Assembly: GCF_014645195.1 (NCBI RefSeq)
Contig: NZ_BMLK01000002.1
Span: 124,001 to 188,000 of the forward strand
Origin: Novosphingobium indicum
Lineage (GTDB): Bacteria; Pseudomonadota; Alphaproteobacteria; Sphingomonadales; Sphingomonadaceae
DNA: 64,000 nucleotides
Direction of reading: 5' to 3'
In this document: piece by piece, positions 46,852 through 56,290 of the stretch
How positions within the stretch are numbered: position 1 is the first letter of the stretch
Layout: each line of letters opens with the position of its first letter
Translations under genes and position numbers: made by a program
The notes under the pieces: model-generated
What the model was told of the DNA's origin: nothing
The model's input: only the letters and a program-made list of their open reading frames with translations
The model's database searches: none

Positions 46852-48231
46852 ATGGCGCAGGTCGTGAAATCCACCAAGGCCTGTACGGTCAACTCGCTCA
46901 AGATGAGCCAGCCGATCGGCGGCGCGCTTGCCTTCATGGGCATGCGCGGGACGATGCCGCTGCTGCATGGCTCGCAGGGCTGCACCAGTTTCGGTCTCGT
47001 GCTTTTCGTCCGCCACTTTCGCGAGGCGATCCCGCTGCAGACGACGGCCATGTCCGAAGTCGCGACGGTGCTGGGCGGGTTCGAGAACGTCGAACAGGCG
47101 GTGCTCAACATCGTCAAGAAAACCAATCCCGAACTGATCGGCATCTGCTCGACCGGCGTGACCGAGGTGAAGGGCGACGATCTCAAGGGCTTCGTCAACA
47201 GCATCCGCCAACGCCATCCCGAACTGGACGGTATCGCGCTGGTCCAATGCTCGACGCCGGACTTCTCGGGTGCCTTCGAGGATGGCTGGTCGAAGGCCGT
47301 CACCGCGATGATCGAGGAATTGGTGCCCGAAGCACCCGCAGCCTCCCGCGATGCGAAGCGCGTCAATGTGCTGCCCGGCTGCCACCTGACGCCGGGTGAC
47401 ATCGACGAACTGCGCGATGTGATCGAGGCGTTCGGGCTGGCGCCGACGTTCCTGCCCGACCTGTCCGGCTCGCTGGACGGACACATTCCCGAGGACTTCA
47501 CCCCGACCACGCTTGGCGGCACCGGCTGCGAAGAGGCGCGGGGGATGGGCCTTGCCGGCTGGACCATCGCGGTCGGCGAGCAGATGCGAACCCCAGCAGA
47601 GGCGCTCGAACGGCTTAGTGGTGTCCCCTACCGGCTGTTCGAGCGTCTCACCGGGCTTGCCGCCTGTGACGAGTTCATGCTGTTCCTGAGCGAGATCTCG
47701 GGGCAGCCGGTGCCGCGCAAGTACCGCCGCCAACGCGGGCAATTGGTCGATGCCATGCTCGACGGGCACTTTCACATCGGCGGACGCCGCTTTGCCATCG
47801 GGGCCGAGCCCGACCTGCTCTTTGCGCTGGTCTCGACGCTCACCGAGATGGGCGGCCTGGTTGCTTCGGCGGTGACCACGACAACCTCGCCGATCCTTGC
47901 CAAGCTGCCGTGCGAGAAAGTGCTGCTCGGCGATCTCGAGGATCTCGAGAGAGGCGCAGCGGACGCCGATGTTCTCGTCACGCACAGCCATGGTCGTCAG
48001 GCGGCCGAGCGGCTGCACCTGCCGCACTATCGCATCGGTATTCCGATGTTCGACACGCTGGGCGCGGCGCATCTCGTCACGGTCGGGTATCGCGGCACCC
48101 GCGAACTGATCTTCGCCATCGGCAACATGCTGATGAACCGCCACCACGAGCCTTCGCCCGATGACTGGCGCGATGCCTGGCCGGCCGCGTCCCCCGTTTC
48201 ACCCGAGCCCGCAAAGGAGCTTGTCCCATGA
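46852..48231 (+). CDS. nifN: FeMo-co assembly scaffold NifN
   Basis: This 459-residue NifK homologue pairs with NifE. Its start MAQVVKSTKACTVNSLKMSQPIGGALAFMG and the LHGSQGCTSFGLVLF motif are typical. It overlaps nifX by 4 bases. It lacks the full P-cluster set, as NifN usually does. Confidence 0.96.
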   Translation: MAQVVKSTKACTVNSLKMSQPIGGALAFMGMRGTMPLLHGSQGCTSFGLVLFVRHFREAIPLQTTAMSEVATVLGGFENVEQAVLNIVKKTNPELIGICSTGVTEVKGDDLKGFVNSIRQRHPELDGIALVQCSTPDFSGAFEDGWSKAVTAMIEELVPEAPAASRDAKRVNVLPGCHLTPGDIDELRDVIEAFGLAPTFLPDLSGSLDGHIPEDFTPTTLGGTGCEEARGMGLAGWTIAVGEQMRTPAEALERLSGVPYRLFERLTGLAACDEFMLFLSEISGQPVPRKYRRQRGQLVDAMLDGHFHIGGRRFAIGAEPDLLFALVSTLTEMGGLVASAVTTTTSPILAKLPCEKVLLGDLEDLERGAADADVLVTHSHGRQAAERLHLPHYRIGIPMFDTLGAAHLVTVGYRGTRELIFAIGNMLMNRHHEPSPDDWRDAWPAASPVSPEPAKELVP

Positions 48232-48632
48232 AAGTCGCATTCGCCACGCAGGATCTGGAACGGATCGATGCCCACTTCGGATGGGCCCGAAATCTCGCCA
48301 TCTACGATCTGACGCCCGAGGGCTGGTCGCTCGACCGGGTCGAGGAGTTCTCCGGTGAACTCAACGAGGACGGCAACGAGGACAAGCTCGAACCCAAGCT
48401 CAAGGCGCTGCAGGGCGTAGCGATCCTTGTGGTCGGCGCCATCGGCGGTTCGGGCGCGGCGCGCGTCGTTGCCCAGAACATCCACCCGATGAAGGTGGCC
48501 GAACCGGAGCCGATCGAGGGCATGCTCGAAAGGCTGCGGCAGGTGCTCAACGGTACGCCGCCGCCATGGCTGCGGAAAGTCATGGCCAAGTCCGGCGAGC
48601 GCGATTTCGATTTCGAAGAAGAGGAAGCGTGA
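48228..48632 (+). CDS. nifX: NifX, FeMo-co precursor carrier
   Basis: The 134-residue protein has the NifX/NifB C-terminal fold ([32 protein letters not shown]) and an acidic tail. It carries cofactor precursors between NifB and NifEN. It overlaps nifN and sits one base before the DUF269 gene. Confidence 0.95.
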   Translation: MKVAFATQDLERIDAHFGWARNLAIYDLTPEGWSLDRVEEFSGELNEDGNEDKLEPKLKALQGVAILVVGAIGGSGAARVVAQNIHPMKVAEPEPIEGMLERLRQVLNGTPPPWLRKVMAKSGERDFDFEEEEA

Positions 48633-48633
48633 A

Positions 48634-49104
48634 ATGACCGAAGCCATCGTTGATCGGGCGGTTGAAGACCCCAAGGTAGAAGGCTTTGCGGCCGCGCTGG
48701 TACGCCAGATGCGCGCCGAGGACACGCACGGGCATTGGGAGCGCAAGAGCGATGCGCAACTGCTCGAACCCTTTATCCTCGACAAGGAAAAGCGCCGTGC
48801 GATCCCGATCATCGGGGATCCCGATCCCGACACGCTCTGGCGACTCCAGCTTTTCTATGGTGCGCTGTGCCTGGAAATCGAGCGGCTTACGCGGCGCATG
48901 GTCCAGCCGATGATGAAGATGAGCCATGAGGGCTTTGGCCGTATGGTCTTGATCGGCGGCCGTCTTGTCGTGCTCAACAAGCAGCTTCGCGACGTTCACC
49001 GCTTCGGCTTCGACAGTATCGAAAAGCTCAATGCAGAGGCGGAAAAGATGCTCGGTCAGGCGGTCGGCATGATCGAGAAGTTTCCGGAAGTCGCAGACTA
49101 CTGA
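48634..49104 (+). CDS. NifX-associated protein, DUF269
   Basis: This 156-residue protein belongs to the small family that always follows nifX ([26 protein letters not shown] and [22 protein letters not shown]). Its role is not settled; it may help cofactor assembly. A bridging stop-start spacing suggests co-translation with NifX. Confidence 0.9.
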   Translation: MTEAIVDRAVEDPKVEGFAAALVRQMRAEDTHGHWERKSDAQLLEPFILDKEKRRAIPIIGDPDPDTLWRLQLFYGALCLEIERLTRRMVQPMMKMSHEGFGRMVLIGGRLVVLNKQLRDVHRFGFDSIEKLNAEAEKMLGQAVGMIEKFPEVADY

Positions 49105-49118
49105 GGGAGACCCGGAAA

Positions 49119-49322
49119 ATGTCCGATGTCGAAACCTTGAAAGCCGAAGTGAAAAAGCTGTGGGCCAAGGCCATGCAGGCCAAGATGGACCTGCATGATC
49201 TTTCCGAAGAACTGCCCATCGGTGTCGAGAACGTCATAGTCACGGCCGAGCGGGTGCGCGATGCCTATGCCGCGCTGTCCGACAAACGCGCCGAACTGAA
49301 GGCCTTGGAGGAGGAGGCGTGA
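49119..49322 (+). CDS. Small nif-associated coiled protein, DUF683/CCE_0567-like
   Basis: This 67-residue helical protein ([31 protein letters not shown]...[18 protein letters not shown]) matches the small family found between the NifX-associated gene and fdxB in most nif clusters. Its overlap of 4 bases with fdxB supports co-translation. Function not known. Confidence 0.88.
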   Translation: MSDVETLKAEVKKLWAKAMQAKMDLHDLSEELPIGVENVIVTAERVRDAYAALSDKRAELKALEEEA

Positions 49323-49609
49323 CCGCGCTGCTAACCCGGGGCGGGCGCGAGTGGGTGCCCGACTACCTCGTAAGCATCGATCCGGAGGTCTGCATCGGGT
49401 GCGGGCGCTGCTTCAAGGTCTGCGGTCGCGACGTGATGACCCTCAAGGGTGTGAACGAGGACGGCGATGTCGTCGATCTCGACGACGATGATGACGATGA
49501 AATCGAAAAGCGTGTGATGGCGATCAATGACGCCGATGCCTGCATCGGCTGTGGTGCCTGTGCACGCGTTTGCCCGACCAATTGCCAGACGCACGCAGCT
49601 GCGGCCTGA
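49319..49609 (+). CDS. fdxB: Nif-specific ferredoxin III, FdxB
   Basis: This 96-residue 2x[4Fe-4S] ferredoxin has [16 protein letters not shown] near residue 21 and [15 protein letters not shown] near residue 79, separated by an acidic run of aspartates that is longer than I would expect. It starts with GTG and may supply electrons for NifEN or NifB. It is followed by 75 bases before nifQ. Confidence 0.92.
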   Translation: MTALLTRGGREWVPDYLVSIDPEVCIGCGRCFKVCGRDVMTLKGVNEDGDVVDLDDDDDDEIEKRVMAINDADACIGCGACARVCPTNCQTHAAAA

Positions 49610-49684
49610 CAGCAGACAAGAACAGGTCGGCGGACAGCAGGAGAGGGCCCGGAGGAGTGCGATGAACTGACGAGGAGAACGGTG

Positions 49685-50308
49685 ATGGGACGTGCAGAAT
49701 CGATCTATGCGGAGCTTCTCTGGCAAGGCGGAAACGCGCATGTGCCGCCTGTCGACGTTCACTTATCATCCTGCATTCTTGCGCTCGCGCTGTTCGAATC
49801 GGAGTGCGAAAGCACGAGTCTCGCCGATGCCACCGGGCTCGACGGCGAAGAGTTGAACGAGCTGTGCCGTATCGTCTTCCCGCATGTGTGCCTGCCCGAA
49901 GCGGGCGAGCCGACTGTCGGCAAGGAGGAACAGGCCTTGCGCGACATCCTCTGGATGAACTGTGCCGAGGCCTCCGTTCTCGAATTGCTACTCACCCGGC
50001 TCGTTGCGCGGCGCTGCCAGCGGCCGAACCACCTCTGGCAGGACCTTGGCCTTGCCAGCCGCACTGAACTCTCGATGCTGATGGAACTGCACTTTCCGCG
50101 CCTGGCGATGAAGAACAGCGCGGACATGAAGTGGAAGAAGTTCTTCTATCGCATGATGTGCACGTCCGAGGGTTTTCGCCTGTGCTCGGCGCCGGTCTGC
50201 AGCGAATGCGACGACTTCGACGCCTGTTTCGGCGCGGAGGACGGCGAGGCGCTGCTCGCGCGGATCGCCAATGGCAAGACCGCTGCCCCGAAGGAGATGC
50301 GCCAGTGA
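49685..50308 (+). CDS. nifQ: NifQ, molybdenum delivery protein
   Basis: The 207-residue protein ends with the NifQ signature C-x4-C-x2-C-x5-C (CSAPVCSECDDFDACF), which holds a molybdenum-iron-sulfur cluster thought to donate Mo to FeMo-co. The ATG follows GAGGAGAA. It overlaps the globin gene by 4 bases, so the two proteins are translated together. Confidence 0.92.
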   Translation: MGRAESIYAELLWQGGNAHVPPVDVHLSSCILALALFESECESTSLADATGLDGEELNELCRIVFPHVCLPEAGEPTVGKEEQALRDILWMNCAEASVLELLLTRLVARRCQRPNHLWQDLGLASRTELSMLMELHFPRLAMKNSADMKWKKFFYRMMCTSEGFRLCSAPVCSECDDFDACFGAEDGEALLARIANGKTAAPKEMRQ

Positions 50309-50697
50309 AGCAGGACCCTGAAGCCGCGATCATGGCGATGGTGCGCCGTTTCTATGCGCTGTCGCTCGAAGACGACCTCTTGGGCCCGATGTTTCGTGCC
50401 GAGATATCCGATTTCGACGAGCATTACGGCATTGTCGCTGACTTCTGGTCGCATTCCTTGCTCGGCACCGATCGCTACAAGCGAGGCACGCCTTATACCC
50501 ATCACGTCGGCCTCAAGGTCGAGGAGGTGCATTTCGACCGCTGGATGGCGGCTTTCGAACAGGCGGTGGGCGAGGAACTTCCCGAAGATCTGGCCGGTCT
50601 CGCCATGCAGCGCGCCCGGCACATGACCGAGAGTTTCAAGATGGGCATGCTGCCCTTGCCGACACCGAAAGTGCGCCCGGCGGGCGCGCCGGCATGA
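50305..50697 (+). CDS. Group III truncated hemoglobin
   Basis: This 130-residue protein has the group III 2/2 globin pattern: MVRRFYALSLEDDLLGPMF, FWSHSLLGTDRYKRGTPYTHHV, then the proximal-histidine segment VHFDRWMAAF (H76). It starts with GTG inside the nifQ stop. A heme globin made with nitrogenase could bind O2 or NO near the oxygen-labile enzymes; a globin gene is known near nifU in the cyanobacterium Nostoc commune, a different group. The exact role is unknown. Confidence 0.88.
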   Translation: MKQDPEAAIMAMVRRFYALSLEDDLLGPMFRAEISDFDEHYGIVADFWSHSLLGTDRYKRGTPYTHHVGLKVEEVHFDRWMAAFEQAVGEELPEDLAGLAMQRARHMTESFKMGMLPLPTPKVRPAGAPA

Positions 50698-51104
50698 TGA
50701 CAGGCGAACTGTTCGCCGTCTGCGCGCTGGAGGATATTCCCAACCGTAGGGCCGTGCCCTTCGTTCTTGCGCGGCGCAACGAAACCGGTGACGTGGGGCC
50801 CTGGCCGATCTTCATCCTGCGGTGGGGCCGCAATGTGCGGGCCTACGAAAACCGCTGTCCGCATCAGGACACCAATCTCGATTGGGAACAGGGCGAGTTT
50901 CTCGACGGCGAGGGTACGCGCATTCAGTGCGGCAAGCACGGCGCGCTGTTCGATCTGGGGTCGGGCGAATGTGTCGACGGTCCATGCACGGGCCAGCACC
51001 TTACCGCCATCGACACGGTCATCGACGATGAGGACGATATCTGCCTGACGGGCATCGACCTTGTTGAGGACGATGACTTCGACAGCGGGCAGGGGCTCGA
51101 ATAG
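50694..51104 (+). CDS. Rieske [2Fe-2S] ferredoxin
   Basis: This 136-residue protein has the Rieske ligands C55, H57 (RCPHQDTN) and C79, H82 (QCGKHGALF). Such domains move electrons and could reduce the neighbouring globin. It overlaps the globin gene by 4 bases and ends with an acidic tail. It is the last gene of the nifH operon. Confidence 0.88.
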   Translation: MMTGELFAVCALEDIPNRRAVPFVLARRNETGDVGPWPIFILRWGRNVRAYENRCPHQDTNLDWEQGEFLDGEGTRIQCGKHGALFDLGSGECVDGPCTGQHLTAIDTVIDDEDDICLTGIDLVEDDDFDSGQGLE

Positions 51105-51168
51105 GATTGTTGCGCCGGAGTTGATCGCTGTCATCGCACCGATCGCATTCGCGCGTATGGTCGGCGGC

Positions 51169-51744
51169 ATGACTCGCATTCTGATTATCGACGGCCACCC
51201 CGATCGCGCCGAACACTTCCTCCACGCCGCAGCGGACGCCTATGCCGAAGGGGCGGAATCCGGCGGGCACGACGTGCGCCGCATCGAAGTCGCCAGGCTC
51301 GACTTTCCGCTGATCCGCTCGGAACAGCAGTTTCATGCGGATGACGTGCCCTGCGACATTTCGGCCGCGCAGCAGGCGATCCGGTGGGCAGAGCACATCG
51401 TCGTGCTCTATCCGCTATGGCTGGGGGAGACGCCGGCCTTCTTCAAGGCGTTCCTTGAGCAGGTGGCACGGCCGAACTTCGCCTTTGCTCCCAGCGATGG
51501 CGGCTTTCCCAAGGGTACGCTGGAAGGCCGTTCCGCGCGGATGATCGTGACGATGGGAATGCCGGCGCCGGTCTATAAGCTCTACTACGGAGCCCATGGT
51601 GTGAAGAGCTTCAAACGCAACATCCTTGAATTCGTGGGGATGGACCCGGTGCGCTATGCGATCATCGGTTCGGTCGACGGGCCGGAGAAGCATCGGACGC
51701 GGTGGCTGGAACGGCTGCGCCGCTGGGGCGAACAGGCGCACTGA
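51169..51744 (+). CDS. Flavodoxin-like NAD(P)H:quinone oxidoreductase
   Basis: This 191-residue protein has the flavodoxin-like fold of MdaB/KefF-type enzymes: MTRILIIDGHPDR, YPLWLGETPAFFKAFLEQVARPNFAF and GTLEGRSARMIVTMGMPA. It binds FMN or FAD and reduces quinones. An in-frame ATG 12 bases upstream is an alternative. It lies 64 bases from the Rieske gene and is convergent with the unknown gene. Confidence 0.86.
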   Translation: MTRILIIDGHPDRAEHFLHAAADAYAEGAESGGHDVRRIEVARLDFPLIRSEQQFHADDVPCDISAAQQAIRWAEHIVVLYPLWLGETPAFFKAFLEQVARPNFAFAPSDGGFPKGTLEGRSARMIVTMGMPAPVYKLYYGAHGVKSFKRNILEFVGMDPVRYAIIGSVDGPEKHRTRWLERLRRWGEQAH

Positions 51745-51763
51745 CCACCGCGTCTGGATTTCA

Positions 51764-52372
51764 TCAGACCGGACGGTTCTCGTTGCGATTGCGCACCGGT
51801 TCCATCGTCGCGACGCCGTCCTCGTAGCTCAGTTCCGGATACGACATCGTCTCGTCGGCCAGAGCATTCAGGACGTGCTCGAGCTTTTCCGGCCCGCTCA
51901 TCTTCTTCACGTCGTTCTTCTCGATGCCGACAAGTTCGAGCGTTTCCTTCCACACTGTTGATTCATCGAGCGGCAGGATCTTCGCGGTGATCCCGCCGGG
52001 CAGGGGCACTGTGTACTGCTTCAGGAAGTCGATGTTGTTGACGAAGAACAGATAGGTGCCTTCGGGCACCAGAAAGTCCGCCAGTACGTCGGCGACGTCC
52101 TTCAACCACGCGAAGTTGTGCAGATAACCAGCCAGGACGGGGAACTTGCCAGTCGAGGCATCGGCGACGGCGAGCACCTGCTCGAGCGAGTAGGCCGGCG
52201 GACGGGCTTCGTCGGCAACCTGGTCCTGAAAGGCGAGCGCAATGTCGACGCGGAAGCCGAAAGTGCCGGCCTTGGGGAGCGGCTCCTTGAGAACCGCGTT
52301 GAGCAGGCGGTGCTGGGAGGCAAGCGTGCCGAAGGCCGTGTCCTCGAGGCGCACGGTTTCGAGTGTGGTCAT
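51764..52372 (-). CDS. Unknown protein with divergent sigma-54 promoter in nif island
   Basis: I do not recognise this 202-residue protein. It has no cysteine, no signal peptide and no clear membrane segment. It is rich in hydrophobic and acidic residues, with VLAGYLHNFAWLKDVADVL and LFFVNNIDFLKQYTVPLPGG in the middle and a conserved-looking SYPELSYEDG near the end. AGGAG precedes the ATG. It is divergent from the iscA-nifU operon and has its own sigma-54 element with three NifA sites shared, so it is probably nitrogen-fixation regulated. Its location makes it a prime candidate for new function. Confidence 0.8.
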   Translation of the reverse strand: MTTLETVRLEDTAFGTLASQHRLLNAVLKEPLPKAGTFGFRVDIALAFQDQVADEARPPAYSLEQVLAVADASTGKFPVLAGYLHNFAWLKDVADVLADFLVPEGTYLFFVNNIDFLKQYTVPLPGGITAKILPLDESTVWKETLELVGIEKNDVKKMSGPEKLEHVLNALADETMSYPELSYEDGVATMEPVRNRNENRPV

Positions 52373-52421
52373 TGTGATCTCCTGGTGAACTTGCGCGATA
52401 GTTCGTGCGCGCGCCCTACAC

Positions 52422-52436
52422 GCAAGAACCGGGCCG
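52422..52436 (-). promoter_or_regulatory. Sigma-54 promoter of unknown divergent gene
   Basis: On the minus strand, CGGCCCGGTTCTTGC differs from TGGCACG-N4-TTGC at two of the fixed positions and has the right GG-N10-GC spacing. It lies 50 bases upstream of the gene start. Confidence 0.65.
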
Positions 52437-52454
52437 TTTGGGCTTTGCCCGTCC

Positions 52455-52470
52455 TGTCGGGCGCGCGACA
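52455..52470. promoter_or_regulatory. NifA activator site, iscA-nifU region, first
   Basis: TGTCGGGCGCGCGACA is an exact TGT-N10-ACA, 112 bases before the iscA sigma-54 element. It is too close to the divergent promoter (19 bases) to serve that one normally. Confidence 0.75.
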
Positions 52471-52479
52471 CATGGGCTT

Positions 52480-52495
52480 TGTGTGCATCGCAACA
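52480..52495. promoter_or_regulatory. NifA activator site, iscA-nifU region, second
   Basis: TGTGTGCATCGCAACA is an exact TGT-N10-ACA between the two divergent sigma-54 promoters. Confidence 0.75.
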
Positions 52496-52511
52496 TTTGC
52501 GCTGTTGGGAT

Positions 52512-52527
52512 TGTGCCAAAGCCGACA
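52512..52527. promoter_or_regulatory. NifA activator site, iscA-nifU region, third
   Basis: TGTGCCAAAGCCGACA is an exact TGT-N10-ACA, 55 bases before the rightward sigma-54 element. Three sites in 73 bases make this the densest NifA region in the window. Confidence 0.78.
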
Positions 52528-52581
52528 CGTGCGCGTCGCATTCCTGTCGGCCATTCGCGCTTTTTCGAGGCTTTGCGCAGT

Positions 52582-52596
52582 TGGCACGGTGCTTGC
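52582..52596 (+). promoter_or_regulatory. Sigma-54 promoter of iscA-nifUSV-fix operon
   Basis: TGGCACGGTGCTTGC is an exact match to TGGCACG-N4-TTGC, 41 bases upstream of the iscA-like gene. It should drive the long run through fixX. Confidence 0.93.
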
Positions 52597-52637
52597 TGCG
52601 ATGCCCTCACGGAAATCCCTAGCGAGAGTGGCAGACG

Positions 52638-52958
52638 ATGATCGTACTCACCGACAGTGCCGTGAATGCCGTCCGCAACGCCATAGAGCAGGCAGATGCC
52701 GAGCCGGCGGGCCTGCGTATCCAGGTCGAGGCGGGTGGGTGCGCCGGCTACAAATACATGATGGGCCTCGTGGGAGCGCCCGAGGCGGATGACGCAGTCG
52801 TTCAGAGCGATGGCGTCAGCGTCTTCATCGACCCGACGAGCCAGCCGCTGCTGGCCGGTACCACGATCGATTTCGTGGTGGCGCTCGAAGGCTCGGGCTT
52901 CACTTTCGACAACCCCAACGCATCGAACAGCTGCTCATGCGGCAAGTCATTTGGCTGA
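52638..52958 (+). CDS. IscA/HesB-type Fe-S carrier, nif-linked
   Basis: The 106-residue A-type carrier has its three cluster cysteines at C35 (GGCAGYKY), C99 and C101 (SCSCGKSFG). In Azotobacter the equivalent is IscA-nif, next to nifU. It probably holds clusters for nitrogenase proteins. It is first in its operon. Confidence 0.92.
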   Translation: MIVLTDSAVNAVRNAIEQADAEPAGLRIQVEAGGCAGYKYMMGLVGAPEADDAVVQSDGVSVFIDPTSQPLLAGTTIDFVVALEGSGFTFDNPNASNSCSCGKSFG

Positions 52959-52970
52959 CGGAGACCGGCA

Positions 52971-53894
52971 ATGTGGGAATATAGCGAAAAGGTCAAAGAC
53001 TACTTCTTCAACCCCAAGAACAGCGGGATCCTTGACGACGCGGACGGCGTCGGCGACGTCGGCGCGCTGAGCTGCGGCGATGCGCTGCGGCTGATGATCA
53101 AGGTCGATCCGGTCACCCAGATCATCACCGATGCCCGCTTCCAGACCTTCGGCTGCGGTTCGGCGATCGCCAGCTCCTCGGCACTGACCGAGCTGATCAT
53201 CGGCAAGACCATCGAAGAAGCGATGAAGATATCCAACCAGGACATCGCCGACTTCCTCGGCGGTCTGCCGCCCGAAAAGATGCACTGCTCGGTGATGGGC
53301 TACGAGGCGCTTCAGGCAGCCGTCGCCAACTACCGCGGCGAGGAGTGGGTTGACGATCACGAGGAAGGCGCGCTGATCTGCAAGTGCTTCGGTGTCGATG
53401 AAGGCATGATCGAGCGCACCATTCGCTCCAACACCCTGACCCGGGTGGAAGACATCACCAACTTCACCAAGGCTGGTGGCAGCTGCGCGACCTGCGCCGA
53501 AGATATCGAGGCCGTCCTTGAGCGCGTCAATGCCGAGATGGTCGAAGACGGCCTGATCACGGCTGCAGAGGCTTTCGTGCCGGGTCCCGTCCCCGTGCTT
53601 GCAAAGCCAAAGAAGATTGTCGCGGCAGCAGCGCCGGCGGAGAAGAAGCCGCTCACCACGCTGCAGAAGATCCGGCTGATCGAAGAAACGATCGAGCAGA
53701 TCCGTCCTTCGCTCCAGCGTGACGGCGGCGACTGCGAACTGGTCGACGTCGAAGGCAACCGGGTGATCGTCAAGCTCACCGGCGCCTGTGTCGGCTGCCA
53801 CCTGTCGAGCGCCACGATCGAGGGCGTGCAGGCCCGCCTCGTCGAGGCGGTCGGCATTCCGCTGCTCGTCGTTCCCGCTGCTCCCGTGCACTGA
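52971..53894 (+). CDS. nifU: NifU, nitrogenase Fe-S scaffold
   Basis: The 307-residue scaffold has three domains: an IscU-like domain with [15 protein letters not shown] and HCSVMGY cysteines; a central [2Fe-2S] domain with CKCFGV and GGSCATC; and an Nfu-like C-terminal domain with CVGCHLSS. NifU receives sulfur from NifS and supplies clusters to NifH and the cofactor path. An Ala/Lys-rich linker precedes the last domain. Confidence 0.96.
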   Translation: MWEYSEKVKDYFFNPKNSGILDDADGVGDVGALSCGDALRLMIKVDPVTQIITDARFQTFGCGSAIASSSALTELIIGKTIEEAMKISNQDIADFLGGLPPEKMHCSVMGYEALQAAVANYRGEEWVDDHEEGALICKCFGVDEGMIERTIRSNTLTRVEDITNFTKAGGSCATCAEDIEAVLERVNAEMVEDGLITAAEAFVPGPVPVLAKPKKIVAAAAPAEKKPLTTLQKIRLIEETIEQIRPSLQRDGGDCELVDVEGNRVIVKLTGACVGCHLSSATIEGVQARLVEAVGIPLLVVPAAPVH

Positions 53895-53911
53895 TCGAAA
53901 GGACCCGCGCC

Positions 53912-55120
53912 ATGGCCCCCGAACCGGTCTATCTCGACAACAACGCCACCACCCGCTGCGACCCGGCCGTGGTGGAGGCGATGCTTCCCTACTTTTCCGA
54001 GCAATTCGGTAATGCTTCCTCGATGCATGCCTTCGGGGCCCAGGTCGGCGATGCGCTGTCCAAGGCCCGCAAGCAGCTTCAGGCTCTGCTGGGCGCCGAG
54101 TTCGATCACGAGATCATCTATACCTCGGGCGGCACCGAGGCGGACAACATGGCGATCCTCTCGGCGCTCGAAACGCAGCGCGACCGCGACGAGATCGTGA
54201 CGTCCGCTGTCGAGCACCCGGCGGTGCTGAGCCTCGTTGCCCATCTCGAAAAGACCGGGCGCGCCAAGGTCCACATCATCGGTGTGGATGCGAAAGGCCG
54301 TCTCGACATGGAGGCCTATCGCAAGGCGCTCGGCCCGAAGACGGCGATCGTCTCGATCATGTGGGCCAACAATGAGACGGGCACGATCTTCCCGGTCGAG
54401 CAGCTGGCGCACATGGCCCATCAGGCCGGCGCACTGTTCCACACCGATGCGGTGCAAGCAGCCGGCAAGATCCCGATCAACATGGCCGAAAGCGAAATCG
54501 ACATGCTCTCGTTGTCGGGTCACAAGCTGCACGGTCCCAAGGGCATTGGCGCGCTCTATGCCCGCAAGGGCACCCGCCTGCGCCCGCTGATCCGTGGCGG
54601 GCATCAGGAACGCGGCCGCCGGGCCGGGACCGAGAATGCACCGGCCATCATCGGCCTGGGCAAGGCCGCCGAACTGGCGCTCGAACACATGGCCGACGAG
54701 CAGACCCGCGTTGCCGGCCTGCGTGACAGGTTGGAAAAGGGCCTGCTCCAGCGCATCGGCAACGCCTTCGTCACTGGAGATACCGAGAACCGGCTGCCCA
54801 ACACCGCCAATGTCGCGTTCGAATATATCGAGGGCGAGGCGATCCTGCTGTTCATGAACCGCGAGGGCATTGCCGCCAGCTCCGGCTCGGCCTGCACCTC
54901 GGGCTCGCTCGAACCCAGCCATGTGCTGCGGGCGATGAACGTACCCTACACCGCCGCCCACGGTGCCATCCGCTTCTCGTTCAGCCGCGAGAACGGCGAG
55001 ACCGACGTGGACCGCGTGCTCGAAGCCATGCCGCAGATCATCGAGCGGCTGCGCGAGATGTCTCCGTTCTGGCGCGAGCGCGACAAGGCCGACGCCGGTT
55101 TCAACCCGACCTATGCCTGA
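53912..55120 (+). CDS. nifS: NifS cysteine desulfurase
   Basis: The 402-residue PLP enzyme releases sulfur from cysteine for cluster building by NifU. The PLP lysine lies in LSGHKLHGPKG and the active cysteine in SSGSACTSG. It starts YLDNNATTRCDP, as expected. It is followed by nifV after 27 bases. Confidence 0.96.
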   Translation: MAPEPVYLDNNATTRCDPAVVEAMLPYFSEQFGNASSMHAFGAQVGDALSKARKQLQALLGAEFDHEIIYTSGGTEADNMAILSALETQRDRDEIVTSAVEHPAVLSLVAHLEKTGRAKVHIIGVDAKGRLDMEAYRKALGPKTAIVSIMWANNETGTIFPVEQLAHMAHQAGALFHTDAVQAAGKIPINMAESEIDMLSLSGHKLHGPKGIGALYARKGTRLRPLIRGGHQERGRRAGTENAPAIIGLGKAAELALEHMADEQTRVAGLRDRLEKGLLQRIGNAFVTGDTENRLPNTANVAFEYIEGEAILLFMNREGIAASSGSACTSGSLEPSHVLRAMNVPYTAAHGAIRFSFSRENGETDVDRVLEAMPQIIERLREMSPFWRERDKADAGFNPTYA

Positions 55121-55147
55121 CCCCTGCATGTGAGGAGGAACATTAGC

Positions 55148-56290
55148 ATGCCCGCCTATCTGCCCCGCGTCATCATCAACGACAGCACGCTGCGCGATGG
55201 CGAGCAGTCGCCCGGTGTAGCCTTCACGCTCGAAGAAAAGCTCGCGATTGCCGCCGCACTCGAAGCGGCGGGGATCGACGAGATCGAGGCGGGCACACCG
55301 GCGATGGGTGGGCAGGAGATCGAGGCGATTGCCGCCATGGTCGCGCAGGCGAAGACCGCCGAAGTGATCCCCTGGTGCCGGATGACCCGCACCGATGTCG
55401 AAGCCGCCGTGCTTACCGGAGCTTCGCGGGTTCATCTCTCGGTGCCGGTTTCGGATCGCCAGATCCACGCAAAGTTCGGCACCGGCCGCGCCGATGTGCT
55501 TGCCCGCATCGCCGATGTCGTGGGCTATGCTCGCGAACTGGGCCTGCGGGTCTCGGTGGGCGGCGAGGATGCCAGCCGGGCTGACCTCGCCTTTCTCAAG
55601 CGGGTAGTGATTGCGGTCGAGGAAGCCGGCGGGCACCGGTTCCGCTTTGCCGATACGCTGGGCGTGCTTGATCCCTTCGGCACCTGCGACGTGTTCCGCG
55701 AACTGGCGCGCGAAACCGATATCGAGCTGGAATTCCACGGCCACGACGATCTCGGCCTTGCCACGGCCAACACGCTGGCTTCCGTGCGCGGCGGAGCGAC
55801 CCATGTCAGCGTCTGCGTGCTCGGCCTCGGCGAACGCGCGGGCAATGCGCCGCTAGAGGAAGTCGTGACCGGGCTCGGCGAGACGCTGGGCCGCCTGACC
55901 GGCGTGAACCTGGTGCAGCTTCCCGCTCTCGCGACGCTGGTGGCCGATGCCGCGCGCCGGGCTATTCCGGAAAACAAGCCGATTGTCGGTTCGATGGTTT
56001 TCAGCCACGAATCCGGCATCCACGTCTCCGGCCTGTTGCGCGATGCCGCAACCTACGAGGCGCTCGATCCCGTCCGCTTCGGGCGTGAACGCCGCATCGT
56101 ACTGGGCAAGCATTCGGGCCGGGCCGCACTGCGCTCCACGCTGCGCTCGATCGGTCTGGATTGCGATCATGAACGCATGGAGCGCCTGCTGGCCGAAGTT
56201 CGCGCGCGCGCCAGCCTCACCAAGCGGCCGGTGGAATTGGCCGACCTCGCGCTGATGCATAGTGCATCGGCGATGGAAGGGGCGGTGTGA
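55148..56290 (+). CDS. nifV: NifV homocitrate synthase
   Basis: The 380-residue enzyme makes homocitrate, the organic ligand of FeMo-co, from acetyl-CoA and 2-oxoglutarate. It shows [13 protein letters not shown], the metal residues HGHDDLG and the C-terminal HEFGI-like [17 protein letters not shown] precedes the ATG. The cysE gene starts one base inside its stop. Confidence 0.94.
   Translation: MPAYLPRVIINDSTLRDGEQSPGVAFTLEEKLAIAAALEAAGIDEIEAGTPAMGGQEIEAIAAMVAQAKTAEVIPWCRMTRTDVEAAVLTGASRVHLSVPVSDRQIHAKFGTGRADVLARIADVVGYARELGLRVSVGGEDASRADLAFLKRVVIAVEEAGGHRFRFADTLGVLDPFGTCDVFRELARETDIELEFHGHDDLGLATANTLASVRGGATHVSVCVLGLGERAGNAPLEEVVTGLGETLGRLTGVNLVQLPALATLVADAARRAIPENKPIVGSMVFSHESGIHVSGLLRDAATYEALDPVRFGRERRIVLGKHSGRAALRSTLRSIGLDCDHERMERLLAEVRARASLTKRPVELADLALMHSASAMEGAV

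Noticed and set aside
53357..55804. 815-codon open frame antisense to nifU, nifS and nifV
   Set aside because: The plus-strand genes are unmistakable; long antisense frames are expected from codon bias in GC-rich DNA.
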